NCBI GenBank assembly: GCA_934563745.1
Contig: CAKTHE010000018.1
Coordinates: forward strand, 1 to 45,421
Direction: 5' to 3'
Source: an uncultured Dysosmobacter sp.
GTDB lineage: Bacteria; Bacillota; Clostridia; Oscillospirales; Oscillospiraceae
DNA: 45,421 bases
The notes under the pieces were generated by a model. That model was not told the DNA's origin and did no database searches. It saw only the letters and a list, made by a program, of their open reading frames with translations. The translations under genes were made by a program, and so were the position numbers. This document shows positions 8,264 to 16,017 of the stretch, one piece after another. Every line of letters starts with the position of its first letter. Position 1 is the stretch's first letter.

Positions 8264-8845
8264 TCAGCAATGGTCCGTGATTCCCAGGATCCGGTCGACG
8301 ACGTTCATCAGAAGGTGGTTGATCACCAGATGCAGATCCTCCACCACCTGCATATTGCGCAGCGGGACATGGAAGCCGCAGTCCGCCAGCTCCTTGAGCC
8401 GTCCGCCGTCAAACCCGGTAAAGCCCACGGTGGGGATCCCCTGGGACTTGGCGTATTCCACCGCGTTCACCACATTGGGGCTGTTGCCGCTGCCGCTGAT
8501 CCCGATGACCAGGTCCCCGGGACGCAGCTTATTGCGCAGCTGGAAGCGGAACACCTCTTCATAGCTGATGTCGTTGGCGATGGACATCAGCGTCGCCACA
8601 TTGTCGTTGAGGCAGACCATGCGGAACTTTTTATCCACATATTCCGAAATCCCCTTGTTGAAATCGTTGGCCATATGGGATGCCGTGCTGGCGCTGCCGC
8701 CGTTGCCGAACACATAAATGGTCCCCTCGGCCTGATACGCCTCCATCACCCGGTCCAGCACCGCCCGGATCTGCGTCCGGTCCAGGGCTTCCAGCGTCTT
8801 TTTCTCCAGGGCAAGATACTCGTCGATATAGGTCTGTTCGTTCAT
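8264..8845 (-). CDS. SIS-domain phosphosugar isomerase, divergent GmhA paralogue
   Basis: This 193-residue single-SIS protein follows the GmhA pattern: FGNGGSASTASHMANDF (phosphosugar loop, residues 47-62), GISGSGNSPNV (116-125) and VVEDLHLVINHLL near the end. The His at 177 matches the catalytic His of E. coli GmhA. The catalytic Glu position (GEF in the neighbour) is Asp61 here, so activity or substrate may differ. The start at 8845 follows AAGGAGGTG; an upstream in-frame ATG would overlap the preceding gene. It lies 13 bases after the other GmhA-like gene in the same operon. The two could form a heteromer or act on different intermediates. Confidence 0.8.
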   Translation of the reverse strand: MNEQTYIDEYLALEKKTLEALDRTQIRAVLDRVMEAYQAEGTIYVFGNGGSASTASHMANDFNKGISEYVDKKFRMVCLNDNVATLMSIANDISYEEVFRFQLRNKLRPGDLVIGISGSGNSPNVVNAVEYAKSQGIPTVGFTGFDGGRLKELADCGFHVPLRNMQVVEDLHLVINHLLMNVVDRILGITDHC

Positions 8846-8858
8846 CAGCCGCACCTCC

Positions 8859-9446
8859 TTACCGGTCTTCCCGGGGAAACAGTTCCCGTTCCACGCAGTC
8901 GCACAGCGCATGCCCGATGGTAATATGGCACTCCTGTACCCGGGGCGTATCCCCGCTGGGGACCAGCAGCGGGATCTCCGCCTCCGCCAGACAGACTCCG
9001 CCGCTTCCGCCCAGGAAGCCCACCGTCTTCATACCCAATTCGCGGGCCGCAGCCAGCGCGCGGGCCACATTTTTGGAATTACCGGTGGTTGAAAACGCCC
9101 AGAGCACATCGCCGGGCCTCCCCAGGGCGCGGACCTGCCGCTCAAACACCAGCTCATAGTCATAGTCGTTTCCGATTGCCGTCAGAATGGAGGCGTTGCA
9201 GTTCAGCGCAACTGCCGGCAGAGGCGCCCGGTCATACCGGAAGCGGCTGACAAACTCCCCGGCCAGGTGCTGCGCATCGGATGCGCTGCCGCCGTTGCCG
9301 CACAGCAGCACCTTGCCGCCGCTGCGCAAAGCGCGCACGCTCTCCTCCGCCGCCCGGTCGATCTGCGCCAGAAGCTCCGGGCTTTCCAGCATCCGCCGCT
9401 TCAGCTCCATACTGTCCCGAATCGAAGACTCAATCAGGTTCCGCAT
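8859..9446 (-). CDS. gmhA: GmhA-like sedoheptulose-7-phosphate isomerase (SIS domain)
   Basis: This 195-residue protein aligns closely by eye with GmhA, which interconverts sedoheptulose 7-phosphate and D-glycero-D-manno-heptose 7-phosphate as a cytoplasmic tetramer. Visible are LLCGNGGSASDAQHLAGEF with Glu64, SILTAIGNDYDY, FSTTGNSKNV and RVQECHITIGH with His179. Glu64 and His179 correspond to E. coli Glu65 and His180. No gmhB, hldE or hddA genes lie nearby, so a biosynthetic heptose pathway is not encoded here. The neighbours are an importer and an aldolase, which points to catabolism. It starts 14 bases after the ABC ATPase gene, with a G-rich ribosome site. The related DiaA family is an alternative. 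Confidence 0.82.
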   Translation of the reverse strand: MRNLIESSIRDSMELKRRMLESPELLAQIDRAAEESVRALRSGGKVLLCGNGGSASDAQHLAGEFVSRFRYDRAPLPAVALNCNASILTAIGNDYDYELVFERQVRALGRPGDVLWAFSTTGNSKNVARALAAARELGMKTVGFLGGSGGVCLAEAEIPLLVPSGDTPRVQECHITIGHALCDCVERELFPREDR

Positions 9447-9460
9447 GCAGACCGCCCCCC

Positions 9461-10540
9461 TTAAATCACATGAATGTCCGAAATATCCATGGCCAGACCG
9501 ATCCGGTCTCCTGCCTGATAGATCGTTTTGTTCTTGGGATTGTTCTCATGGACCGTGAAGGTGGCGTCCTGCAGGCGCAGCTCATAGAGCTGATAGGAAC
9601 CCATAAAGGTCGACAGGGTTACCTCCGCCTCAAAAAGCCCCTGCTCGTTCAGAGTGCAGGCCTCCGGGCGGATCACCAGCGTGCAGGGATCCCCTTCCTT
9701 ATGCTGCTGCTCGCTGCGGACCCCGGTCAGCATGCGGCCCAGCACTTCCACATCCAAACGTCCGTCCTCACGGATGGTGCGGACCGTACCGTGCAGAATG
9801 TTGGCCGTGCCGATAAAGTTTGCGGCAAACTCGCTGGCGGGGCTGTAATACACCTCTTTCGGCGTGCCCACCTGCGCGATCTTTCCGTCCTTGAGGATCA
9901 CGATCCGGTCGGACATGCTCATCGCCTCCGCCTGATCGTGGGTCACATACACAGCCGTGATGCCCACCGCCCGCTGGATCTTGCGGATCTCCGTGCGCAT
10001 CTGCACGCGCAGCTTTGCATCCAGGTTGGAAAGCGGCTCGTCGAACAGCAGCACCCCCGGCTCCATAACCAGCGCTCTTGCCAGGGCCACGCGCTGCTGC
10101 TGGCCGCCGGAAAGCTCGTTGGTATGGCGGCCCTCCAGCCCGGTCAGGCCCGTCAGCTGCAGGATATCCATCACCTTGGTGCGGATCTCGGCCGCGGAGA
10201 GCTTCTTGATCTTCAGTCCGTACGAAATATTGTCATATACATTCAGGTTGGGAAACAGCGCATAGGTCTGAAAGACCATGGCCGTGTCCCGCTTGTCCGG
10301 GCTGAGGTTCTTGATGGACGTTCCGCCCAGCAGAATTTCACCGGATGTGGGTTTTTCAAATCCGGCGATCATGCGTAGCGTCGTGGTCTTGCCGCAGCCG
10401 GACGGTCCCAGCAGCGTCACGAATTCGCCGGGCTGGATCTCCAGAGAGATCTGGTCCACGGCGCGGACGTCCTTCTCGCTGCCGAAGCGGCTGGGATAGA
10501 TTTTGGAAAGGTTTTGAATACTGACACCTTTTGCGTTCAT
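9461..10540 (-). CDS. ABC transporter ATPase, AfuC/FbpC/PotA type
   Basis: This 359-residue ATPase has Walker A GPSGCGKT (residues 45-52), signature LSGGQQQRVALARAL (from 143), Walker B VLLFDEPLSNLD and the H-loop YVTHDQAEAMSMSD. A C-terminal TOBE regulatory region at about 280-359 is typical of ferric-iron, polyamine, sulfate and sugar-phosphate importers. It energises uptake by the permease encoded 19 bases upstream. The ATG at 10540 follows GGAGGGAA. The ATPase alone cannot decide the substrate. The aldolase and isomerase neighbours favour a phosphorylated sugar over iron. Confidence 0.9.
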   Translation of the reverse strand: MNAKGVSIQNLSKIYPSRFGSEKDVRAVDQISLEIQPGEFVTLLGPSGCGKTTTLRMIAGFEKPTSGEILLGGTSIKNLSPDKRDTAMVFQTYALFPNLNVYDNISYGLKIKKLSAAEIRTKVMDILQLTGLTGLEGRHTNELSGGQQQRVALARALVMEPGVLLFDEPLSNLDAKLRVQMRTEIRKIQRAVGITAVYVTHDQAEAMSMSDRIVILKDGKIAQVGTPKEVYYSPASEFAANFIGTANILHGTVRTIREDGRLDVEVLGRMLTGVRSEQQHKEGDPCTLVIRPEACTLNEQGLFEAEVTLSTFMGSYQLYELRLQDATFTVHENNPKNKTIYQAGDRIGLAMDISDIHVI

Positions 10541-10559
10541 TCCGGTTCCCTCCTACGGA

Positions 10560-12242
10560 TTACTGTACCAGCATCTTGCTGCTGTCGCTGCGGCCGAAGC
10601 GCCGCAGCACCGCGTTCATCACACCCACAGCCACAAATACGATCACCATCAGGATGACCGACAGCGCCGCGGCATAGCCGAACTGTCCCTTATCCACGTG
10701 CTGCATCACCCGGACCGTCAGCAGGTTGTAGCGGGCAGACACCAGGAAAATCACCGCGCTGATGGCGGTCATGCTTTTGACAAAGCTGAACACCAGCCCC
10801 GTATAAAACGCCGGCCGGATCAGCGGCAGCGTAATCGATGTGAACACCTTGGCCGAGCCAGCGCCCATATCCATGGCTGCCTCCTCAATGCTGGGGTCGA
10901 TCTGCCGCAGGGCGGACATGCCGGAGCGGACACCCACCGGCAGGCGGGTCATCACCAGAACGATGACCAGGATCCAAAGCGTATTGGTCAGCACCAGGGG
11001 TTTGGTATTGAACGTCAGAATATAGCCCAGGCCGAACACGGTCCCCGGGACCGCCATACCCAGCATGGAGACATACTCCACCAGCCGGCGGCCCACAAAG
11101 CGCTTGCGGACCACCAGATACGCCACGATCATGGAGAGGATGCCCCCGATGGGCGCCGCCAGCACCGCGATCAGCAGCGTGTCCTTCACCGGCTTCATGC
11201 TGTACTGGAAGACATAGCGGAAGTTTTTAAGGACCAGCGTATAATCCGCGCCCCAGGTCTTGAAGAAGGCGCCCAGCACCAGGAACACATAGAACAGCAG
11301 CACCCAGAACGACACCAGCAGACACAGCGCGTTGGTCGTGATCACGATGGACTTGTCGACGATCATCTCACGGGTCCGGCTGGCCTTGCCGGTCAGCGTC
11401 ACGAACGAGCGCTTGTCCAGAACGGCCTTCTGCAGGATAAAGACCGCCACCGTCACCGCCAGCAGCACCGCGGCAATGGCAGTGCCGGTCTGGGTATCGT
11501 AGTTGCCGATGGCCTGAATATAGATCTGGGATGCCAGCGTCTTGTAGCCGCCGCCCAGGATCATGGGGTTTGAAAAGTCCGTCACCGACTCGATGAAAGA
11601 CAGCAGGAACACGTTTGCCAAGCCCGAAGCCAGCATCGGAAGCATGACCGAGGTAAACACCTTCAGCCGGCTGGCGCCCAGGTTGCGGGCCGCCTCCTCC
11701 ATCGAAACGTCAAAATTCTCCAAAAGTCCGTCCAGCGTCAGAGCCGCGATGGGGAAAAAGGTCATCGTCTGGACGACAATCAGGCCCTTGAGCCCGTAAA
11801 TATCAAAGTCAGAAATGCCCAGCAGCTTGTATGTGATCAGGCCGCGCCGCCCCAGCAGCGTGATGGCCGAAAGCGCCAGCACAAAAGGCGGGGAGATGAT
11901 CGGCATGATCTCAATGGTGGAATACAGCTTTTTAAAGGGGCTTTTTACACACTGCTTGACATAGGCAAACAGAAACCCCACCACCGTGGACGTAAAGCCC
12001 ACGATAACGCCCAGCCGCAGCGTATTGCCGAAGGCCGTCCGGAAATTGTTGTTATGAAAAAGGCTGACATAGGCGGCAACGGACAGATGCCCCTCCTTGT
12101 CAAGAAAGCTGCCCTTGAGTATGGACAGCAGCGGCAGCAGCACAAACAGCACCAGTGCCGCGATCACCAGCACAATGACCGCCAGCAGGACCGGATCCTG
12201 CAGCAGTCCCTTGCGTTCCAGCTTTTTGCGATTTGCTTTCAT
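10560..12242 (-). CDS. Fused two-domain ABC permease, AfuB/FbpB type
   Basis: This 560-residue protein contains two BPD_transp_1 permease domains in tandem. Each carries an EAA loop that contacts the ATPase: EEAARNLGASRLKVFTSVMLP in the first half and EEAAMDMGAGSAKVFTSITLP in the second. About twelve membrane helices are visible. The fused form is usual for the AfuB/FbpB group of iron and hexose-phosphate importers. I place the start at the ATG at 12242, after GAGGAG. An ATG 51 bases upstream would lie inside a strong stem-loop (12266-12295) that separates it from the binding-protein gene. Confidence 0.88.
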   Translation of the reverse strand: MKANRKKLERKGLLQDPVLLAVIVLVIAALVLFVLLPLLSILKGSFLDKEGHLSVAAYVSLFHNNNFRTAFGNTLRLGVIVGFTSTVVGFLFAYVKQCVKSPFKKLYSTIEIMPIISPPFVLALSAITLLGRRGLITYKLLGISDFDIYGLKGLIVVQTMTFFPIAALTLDGLLENFDVSMEEAARNLGASRLKVFTSVMLPMLASGLANVFLLSFIESVTDFSNPMILGGGYKTLASQIYIQAIGNYDTQTGTAIAAVLLAVTVAVFILQKAVLDKRSFVTLTGKASRTREMIVDKSIVITTNALCLLVSFWVLLFYVFLVLGAFFKTWGADYTLVLKNFRYVFQYSMKPVKDTLLIAVLAAPIGGILSMIVAYLVVRKRFVGRRLVEYVSMLGMAVPGTVFGLGYILTFNTKPLVLTNTLWILVIVLVMTRLPVGVRSGMSALRQIDPSIEEAAMDMGAGSAKVFTSITLPLIRPAFYTGLVFSFVKSMTAISAVIFLVSARYNLLTVRVMQHVDKGQFGYAAALSVILMVIVFVAVGVMNAVLRRFGRSDSSKMLVQ

Positions 12243-12265
12243 GGCAGCAGCTCCTCTATTTACCA

Positions 12266-12295
12266 GGATGGAGGACGCGCCTGCGTCCTCCATCC
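12266..12295 (-). promoter_or_regulatory. Intercistronic stem-loop between binding protein and permease
   Basis: A perfect 13-bp stem (GGATGGAGGACGC and its complement, loop GCCT) lies in the 88-base gap and lacks a T-run. Such structures commonly protect the upstream message or reduce read-through, so that binding protein exceeds permease. Confidence 0.65.
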
Positions 12296-12330
12296 CCAGT
12301 TGTTCCCTCAGATATTCGCTTAAGCGGAAA

Positions 12331-13392
12331 TCAGTTTCCGGTCAGCTGCGCCCACTTGGCCGTGTTGTCAGCCTTGTGCTCGCCGGCCCAAGCCGTATCG
12401 TACTCGATGGTCTTGGCGTCCGCGATGCTGGCGGCGGCCTCGGGATTCTCGGCGCCCTCAGCCGTCAGGAACTGATAGGCCCCGTAATCCTTGAACATGT
12501 TCTGGCAGTCAGCCGTCAGAGCCCAATCATAGAAGATCTTGGCAGCTTCCTGATCGGGACCGTCAGCCAGGATGGCCATGGCGCCGGTCTCATAGCCCGT
12601 GCCCTCGGAGGGAACGGTCACCGTCAGCAGATCCTCATAGCCTTCCAGCTGGTTCTTGATGGCATCGTGGCAGAAGCACACGCCCACGGCGACCTCGCCG
12701 GAGATCACGGAGGCGATGCAGCCGGAGCCGCGCTCGGTGTACTGCAGGACGTTGGTGTTGAGCTTCTGCATGTAGTCAAAGCCCGCATCCTCGCCCATCA
12801 GCTGCAGCACGGAGGCCAGGATCACATAGCCGGTGGAGGAAGCGGCGGGAGAGGCCATCATGATCTCGCCCTTGAGCTTCTCGTTGAGCAGATCCTGCCA
12901 GGAAGCGGGGGCCTCGATGCCCAGCTCAGCCAGGCGGTCGTTGTTGCTGACGAAGCCCACATAGCCGATGTAGATACCGGTCCAGTAGTTGTCCGGATCC
13001 TTATACTTCGCGTCGATGGAAGCTGCGTTGGGAGACTCGTACTGCAGCAGCAGGCCCTGATCCTTGGCCGTGATGAACGGATCGCAGGGGCCGCCGAACC
13101 AGACGGACGCCGTGGCATTGTCCTTTTCGGCCTGGATACGGGCCAGGATCTCGCCGCCGCCCAGGACCACACAGTCGGTCTGGATGCCGGTCTCTTCCTG
13201 GAAGCGCTGGCAGATCGCCTGGGTCTCATCGTCAAACACCGCGGAATAGATGGTCAGATGCAGATCCGAGTGATCCTCTCCGGAGCCGGAACCGGAGCCG
13301 GAGCCGCTGCCGCCTGCGGGCTTGGAGCCGCAGCCGGACAGCATGGAGCAGACAAACGTCAGGGACAAGAGCAGAGCCAAAAACTTTTTCAT
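12331..13392 (-). CDS. Extracellular solute-binding lipoprotein, AfuA/FbpA-like
   Basis: This 353-residue secreted lipoprotein has a signal peptide (MKKFLALLLSLTFVCSML) ending in lipobox LSGC, then a flexible Gly/Ser repeat tether before the mature domain. The domain opens with HLTIYSAVFDDETQAICQRFQEETGIQ, characteristic of the ferric-iron/AfuA-like cluster, and continues with VWFGGPCDPFITAKDQGLLLQYESP. AfuA, an established member of this superfamily, binds glucose-6-, fructose-6- and sedoheptulose-7-phosphate rather than iron. The paired tyrosines expected of ferric-binding FbpA are not evident near the C-terminus. With GmhA-like enzymes downstream, a sugar-phosphate ligand is the most economical guess. 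Confidence 0.87.
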   Translation of the reverse strand: MKKFLALLLSLTFVCSMLSGCGSKPAGGSGSGSGSGSGEDHSDLHLTIYSAVFDDETQAICQRFQEETGIQTDCVVLGGGEILARIQAEKDNATASVWFGGPCDPFITAKDQGLLLQYESPNAASIDAKYKDPDNYWTGIYIGYVGFVSNNDRLAELGIEAPASWQDLLNEKLKGEIMMASPAASSTGYVILASVLQLMGEDAGFDYMQKLNTNVLQYTERGSGCIASVISGEVAVGVCFCHDAIKNQLEGYEDLLTVTVPSEGTGYETGAMAILADGPDQEAAKIFYDWALTADCQNMFKDYGAYQFLTAEGAENPEAAASIADAKTIEYDTAWAGEHKADNTAKWAQLTGN

Positions 13393-13449
13393 TGAATAAC
13401 CTCCCTAATCTTAATTTCAGCCTTCTTATTTCAAGCGCAGCTCCCGCGC

Positions 13450-14274
13450 TTAAAACCGTACCAGTTGGATCTTTCTGCGAATGGTCTCCGCCATCGCGTC
13501 ATTGCAGGCAATCATCAGATTGCGCAGGGACTCATCCGGCTCCGCCTGTCCGAAAACCTCTTTCGCCCGGCGGACCCAGGCCACATTCAGCTCCGTGCCG
13601 AAGTTCAGCTTGTGCATCCCCAGCGCAATGCAGCGGCGCACATCCTCATCCCGCACGCCGGTGCCGCCGTGCAGCACCAGGGGAAGCTCCACCTCCCGGT
13701 GGATCTTTTCCAGAACCTCCAGATTCAGATTGGTCTTGGCCTTGTACTGGCCGTGATGGGTTCCGATGCCCACGGCCAGGGCATCCACGCCCGTGCGCTC
13801 CACAAACTCCCGGGCGTCATCCGGATCCGTGTACGGATACTCCTCCAGGATCTTGCCGCGGCCGACGATCCCCAGCTCCGCCTCGATGGAAGCGCCGAAG
13901 CCGCGGGCCAGCTCCACCGCCGCGCAGGTGTTGGAAATATTCTCCTCCAGCGGCAGACGGGATCCGTCGTACATCACGGAGGAAAATCCACCCTCCAGCG
14001 CGCCGCGGATATCCTCCAGCGCGGAGGCGTGATCCAGATGCAGCGCCACCTCAATGTCCATGGGGCCGGCGATCTCTTTTACAACATCTGCCAGCAGATG
14101 AAACCCGATGTACTTCGCCGTGGAAACCGAAACCTGCAGAATCACGGGCGTATGCATCTCCTGCGCCGTGCGGGCCATCATGGGAACGACCTCCAGCGCG
14201 TGGATGTTGAATGCGGGAACGCCGACGCCCTCTTTTTTAGCCTGCGCCAGCATGCCGGTCATCGTACTATACAT
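13450..14274 (-). CDS. Class II (zinc) aldolase, fructose-bisphosphate/tagatose-bisphosphate aldolase family
   Basis: This 274-residue TIM-barrel enzyme is the size of GatY/KbaY and short FbaA proteins. It shows ALHLDHAS (catalytic Asp81, zinc His82), VMYDGSRLPLEENI, EAELGIVGRG, GTHHGQYK (zinc His at about 173) and LVLHGGTGV (zinc His202), then HKLNFGTEL for phosphate binding. It should cleave a ketose (bis)phosphate to dihydroxyacetone phosphate plus an aldehyde; which ketose is not readable. It is the first gene of the operon. The ATG at 14274 follows GGAGGCGG, and the promoter with its palindromic operator lies immediately upstream. A sedoheptulose (bis)phosphate substrate would suit the GmhA-like neighbours. 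Confidence 0.9.
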   Translation of the reverse strand: MYSTMTGMLAQAKKEGVGVPAFNIHALEVVPMMARTAQEMHTPVILQVSVSTAKYIGFHLLADVVKEIAGPMDIEVALHLDHASALEDIRGALEGGFSSVMYDGSRLPLEENISNTCAAVELARGFGASIEAELGIVGRGKILEEYPYTDPDDAREFVERTGVDALAVGIGTHHGQYKAKTNLNLEVLEKIHREVELPLVLHGGTGVRDEDVRRCIALGMHKLNFGTELNVAWVRRAKEVFGQAEPDESLRNLMIACNDAMAETIRRKIQLVRF

Positions 14275-14297
14275 GGAAAAACCGCCTCCGGATCTTA

Positions 14298-14317
14298 TTT
14301 TATCGTTTTCGATAAAA
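14298..14317. promoter_or_regulatory. Palindromic operator on the aldolase operon promoter
   Basis: TTTTATCG and CGATAAAA form a perfect inverted repeat around TTTT. It starts two bases past the -10 box of the minus-strand promoter and covers the start site. The divergent ROK regulator is the natural candidate to bind it. Confidence 0.65.
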
Positions 14318-14319
14318 CT

Positions 14320-14348
14320 ATTATGAAGGACTTGTTCGGAACCGTCAA
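14320..14348 (-). promoter_or_regulatory. Promoter of the aldolase-ABC-SIS-kinase operon
   Basis: On the minus strand, TTGACG (14343-14348) and CATAAT (14320-14325) are separated by exactly 17 bases. It is directly adjacent to the palindrome at 14298-14317. Confidence 0.8.
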
Positions 14349-14412
14349 TACGGCAAATACGGACATTTATCCCACGCTTTTTTGGCGCTCTGCACAAATT
14401 CAAATCTGCATC

Positions 14413-14443
14413 TTGCAATTTCCCGATAAATCGTGATTATAAT
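14413..14443 (+). promoter_or_regulatory. Probable promoter of the ROK regulator gene
   Basis: TATAAT (14438-14443) is preceded by TTGCAA (14413-14418) with 19-base spacing, longer than optimal. The leader is about 60 bases. Confidence 0.45.
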
Positions 14444-14509
14444 AAAACGATCATCTTGCGTAAGCGGACGCAATGGAAAAACAAGGATTTCGATGCAGGA
14501 GGTGGCCGT

Positions 14510-15739
14510 TTGAAAACCTGGGTGGAATCGCGCAAGCAGCTCAAGCGCAACCATATTCTGGACCTGATCCGGCGCAGTCCGGACCCGCTGTCCCGGTACG
14601 ATCTGAAAAAGATGACCGGTTACAGTATGACCACCGTCAGCAACAATGTCTCGGAGCTGATCGAGGATCAGCTGGTAACGGAGGATGCCTGTGCCGACAG
14701 CGGGCGCATGGGGCGCAAGCCGGTCTTTCTGCATCTGAATCCCGCCGGCGGCTGCTTCATCGGAATCGAATTCAACATCGAGGCGCTGCACTACGTGGTG
14801 CTGGATTTTACCTGTACGCCCCTGTTCAGCGGCGAAGAGGACATTTGCGAGCCCGTCTCCGCCGACGGGATTTTGAAGCTGATCTTCCGCAAGACCCAGG
14901 CGTGTCTGGATGAGCTTCACCGCCGCGGCGTCCCCTCCGGGCGGGTCCTGGGGATCGGTCTTGGACTTCCCGGCTACCTGGATGCCGGAACCGGCGTGGC
15001 CCTGTCCTATCCATATCTGGCGGACTGGGTAAATATTCCCATTGTGCAGATGATGGAGGAGCGTTTTCACCTTCCCTGCCACATCGGCAACAACGTCGGC
15101 GTCATGGGCCTGGTGTTTAAATGGATCGGTGCCTACCGTGCCGATGAGGATTTTCTTTTGATCTCCATCCGCTCCGGCGTGCGCTGCATCCCGGTCCTGA
15201 ACCAGGAGCCATACTCCGGGCGCATCAGTACGACCGGCGAAATCGGCCACCTGAAGGTCTCCTCCGGCACCCGGGTGTGCGACTGCGGGGCCACCGGCTG
15301 CCTGAATACGGAGATCGCCGATTTCAGCATCCGCGCCATCGTGGAAGAGGGCTTTGCCCAGGGGCGCTACCAGGCGGTCCGGGCCCTGTGCGGTCCGGGC
15401 CGGCCCAACGTATCCCTTCTGGTCCGGGCCGCCCGGGCCGGGGACGCGGAATCTCAGGCGCTGATCGCCCGCTCGGCCCGGTTTCTGGGCACCGCCGTGG
15501 CGGAGGCCGCCAACCTGTTTGCCCCCCAGAAGGTCATTCTCTCCGGCCGGCTGGTGCAGGCAGGCGAGCTGTTTATGGATCCGCTGCGCCGGCGCGTTGT
15601 GAAAAACTGTCTGCCTGCCGTCAACTCCCATATGGAGATCCTGGCCTCCCCCTTCGGCGACGGGATCGGAGCCCTGGGCGCCGCCACGCTGACCCTGGAG
15701 CGGGAATTCAACCCGCTGGTCCAGCGTTCCGCCCTGTAG
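14510..15739 (+). CDS. ROK family transcriptional repressor (NagC/XylR-like)
   Basis: This 409-residue protein has an N-terminal winged helix-turn-helix at about residues 12-57 (LSRYDLKKMTGYSMTTVSNNV) joined to a ROK sugar-kinase-like domain. The domain keeps the zinc motif CDCGATGCL and the preceding GHLKV, but the kinase phosphate loop DxGxT is replaced by GIEFNIEAL. It should therefore sense a sugar rather than phosphorylate one. The TTG at 14510 is chosen because CAGGAGGTGG precedes it; another TTG 54 bases upstream lacks a good ribosome site. It is divergent from the aldolase operon and probably represses it through the palindrome at 14298. The inducer is unknown, plausibly the imported sugar phosphate or its product. 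Confidence 0.88.
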   Translation: MKTWVESRKQLKRNHILDLIRRSPDPLSRYDLKKMTGYSMTTVSNNVSELIEDQLVTEDACADSGRMGRKPVFLHLNPAGGCFIGIEFNIEALHYVVLDFTCTPLFSGEEDICEPVSADGILKLIFRKTQACLDELHRRGVPSGRVLGIGLGLPGYLDAGTGVALSYPYLADWVNIPIVQMMEERFHLPCHIGNNVGVMGLVFKWIGAYRADEDFLLISIRSGVRCIPVLNQEPYSGRISTTGEIGHLKVSSGTRVCDCGATGCLNTEIADFSIRAIVEEGFAQGRYQAVRALCGPGRPNVSLLVRAARAGDAESQALIARSARFLGTAVAEAANLFAPQKVILSGRLVQAGELFMDPLRRRVVKNCLPAVNSHMEILASPFGDGIGALGAATLTLEREFNPLVQRSAL

Positions 15740-15762
15740 CATCCGCATAAAAGTCCACATGA

Positions 15763-15796
15763 AAAAAGCGGGTCGGCCGCAGCCGATCCGCTTTTT
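15763..15796 (+). terminator. Terminator of the ROK gene
   Basis: AAAAGCGGGTCGGC pairs with GCCGATCCGCTTTT (one G-T pair, loop CGCA) and ends in TTTTT. It marks the last GC-rich sequence before the AT-rich island. Confidence 0.85.
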
Positions 15797-15960
15797 CTCG
15801 TCTTTTTCCCGTTTTATTTCTCCCTTTTTACAAATGTGTGTCTAATGCATAAGCCCTTATAATTATTCGTTTTTATCACTTTTATACATTTTCTATTCAT
15901 TTTTCACTAATGGGGAGCTTATTTTGATAAGTTGTCGTGCAATTTATTAGAATGGAATTT

Positions 15961-16002
15961 TTGAAAGGCTACTTCACTTGAATGGTGAGGTAGCCTTTTC
16001 AA
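15961..16002 (-). terminator. Terminator-like hairpin of the RecB-like nuclease gene
   Basis: TTGAAAGGCTACTTCAC pairs almost completely with GTGAGGTAGCCTTTTCAA across a 7-base loop. It begins 16 bases past the stop codon of the minus-strand gene at 16018. The T-run is short and interrupted. Confidence 0.6.
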
Positions 16003-16017
16003 TTTATCCCTGTATTA

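Noticed and set aside
9461..13392. Ferric iron or polyamine uptake as the role of the ABC importer
   Set aside because: Family names suggest it, but the operon carries an aldolase and phosphosugar isomerases, a ROK regulator and no iron or polyamine genes, and no Fur-box-like sequence was seen. It is not excluded, only less likely.
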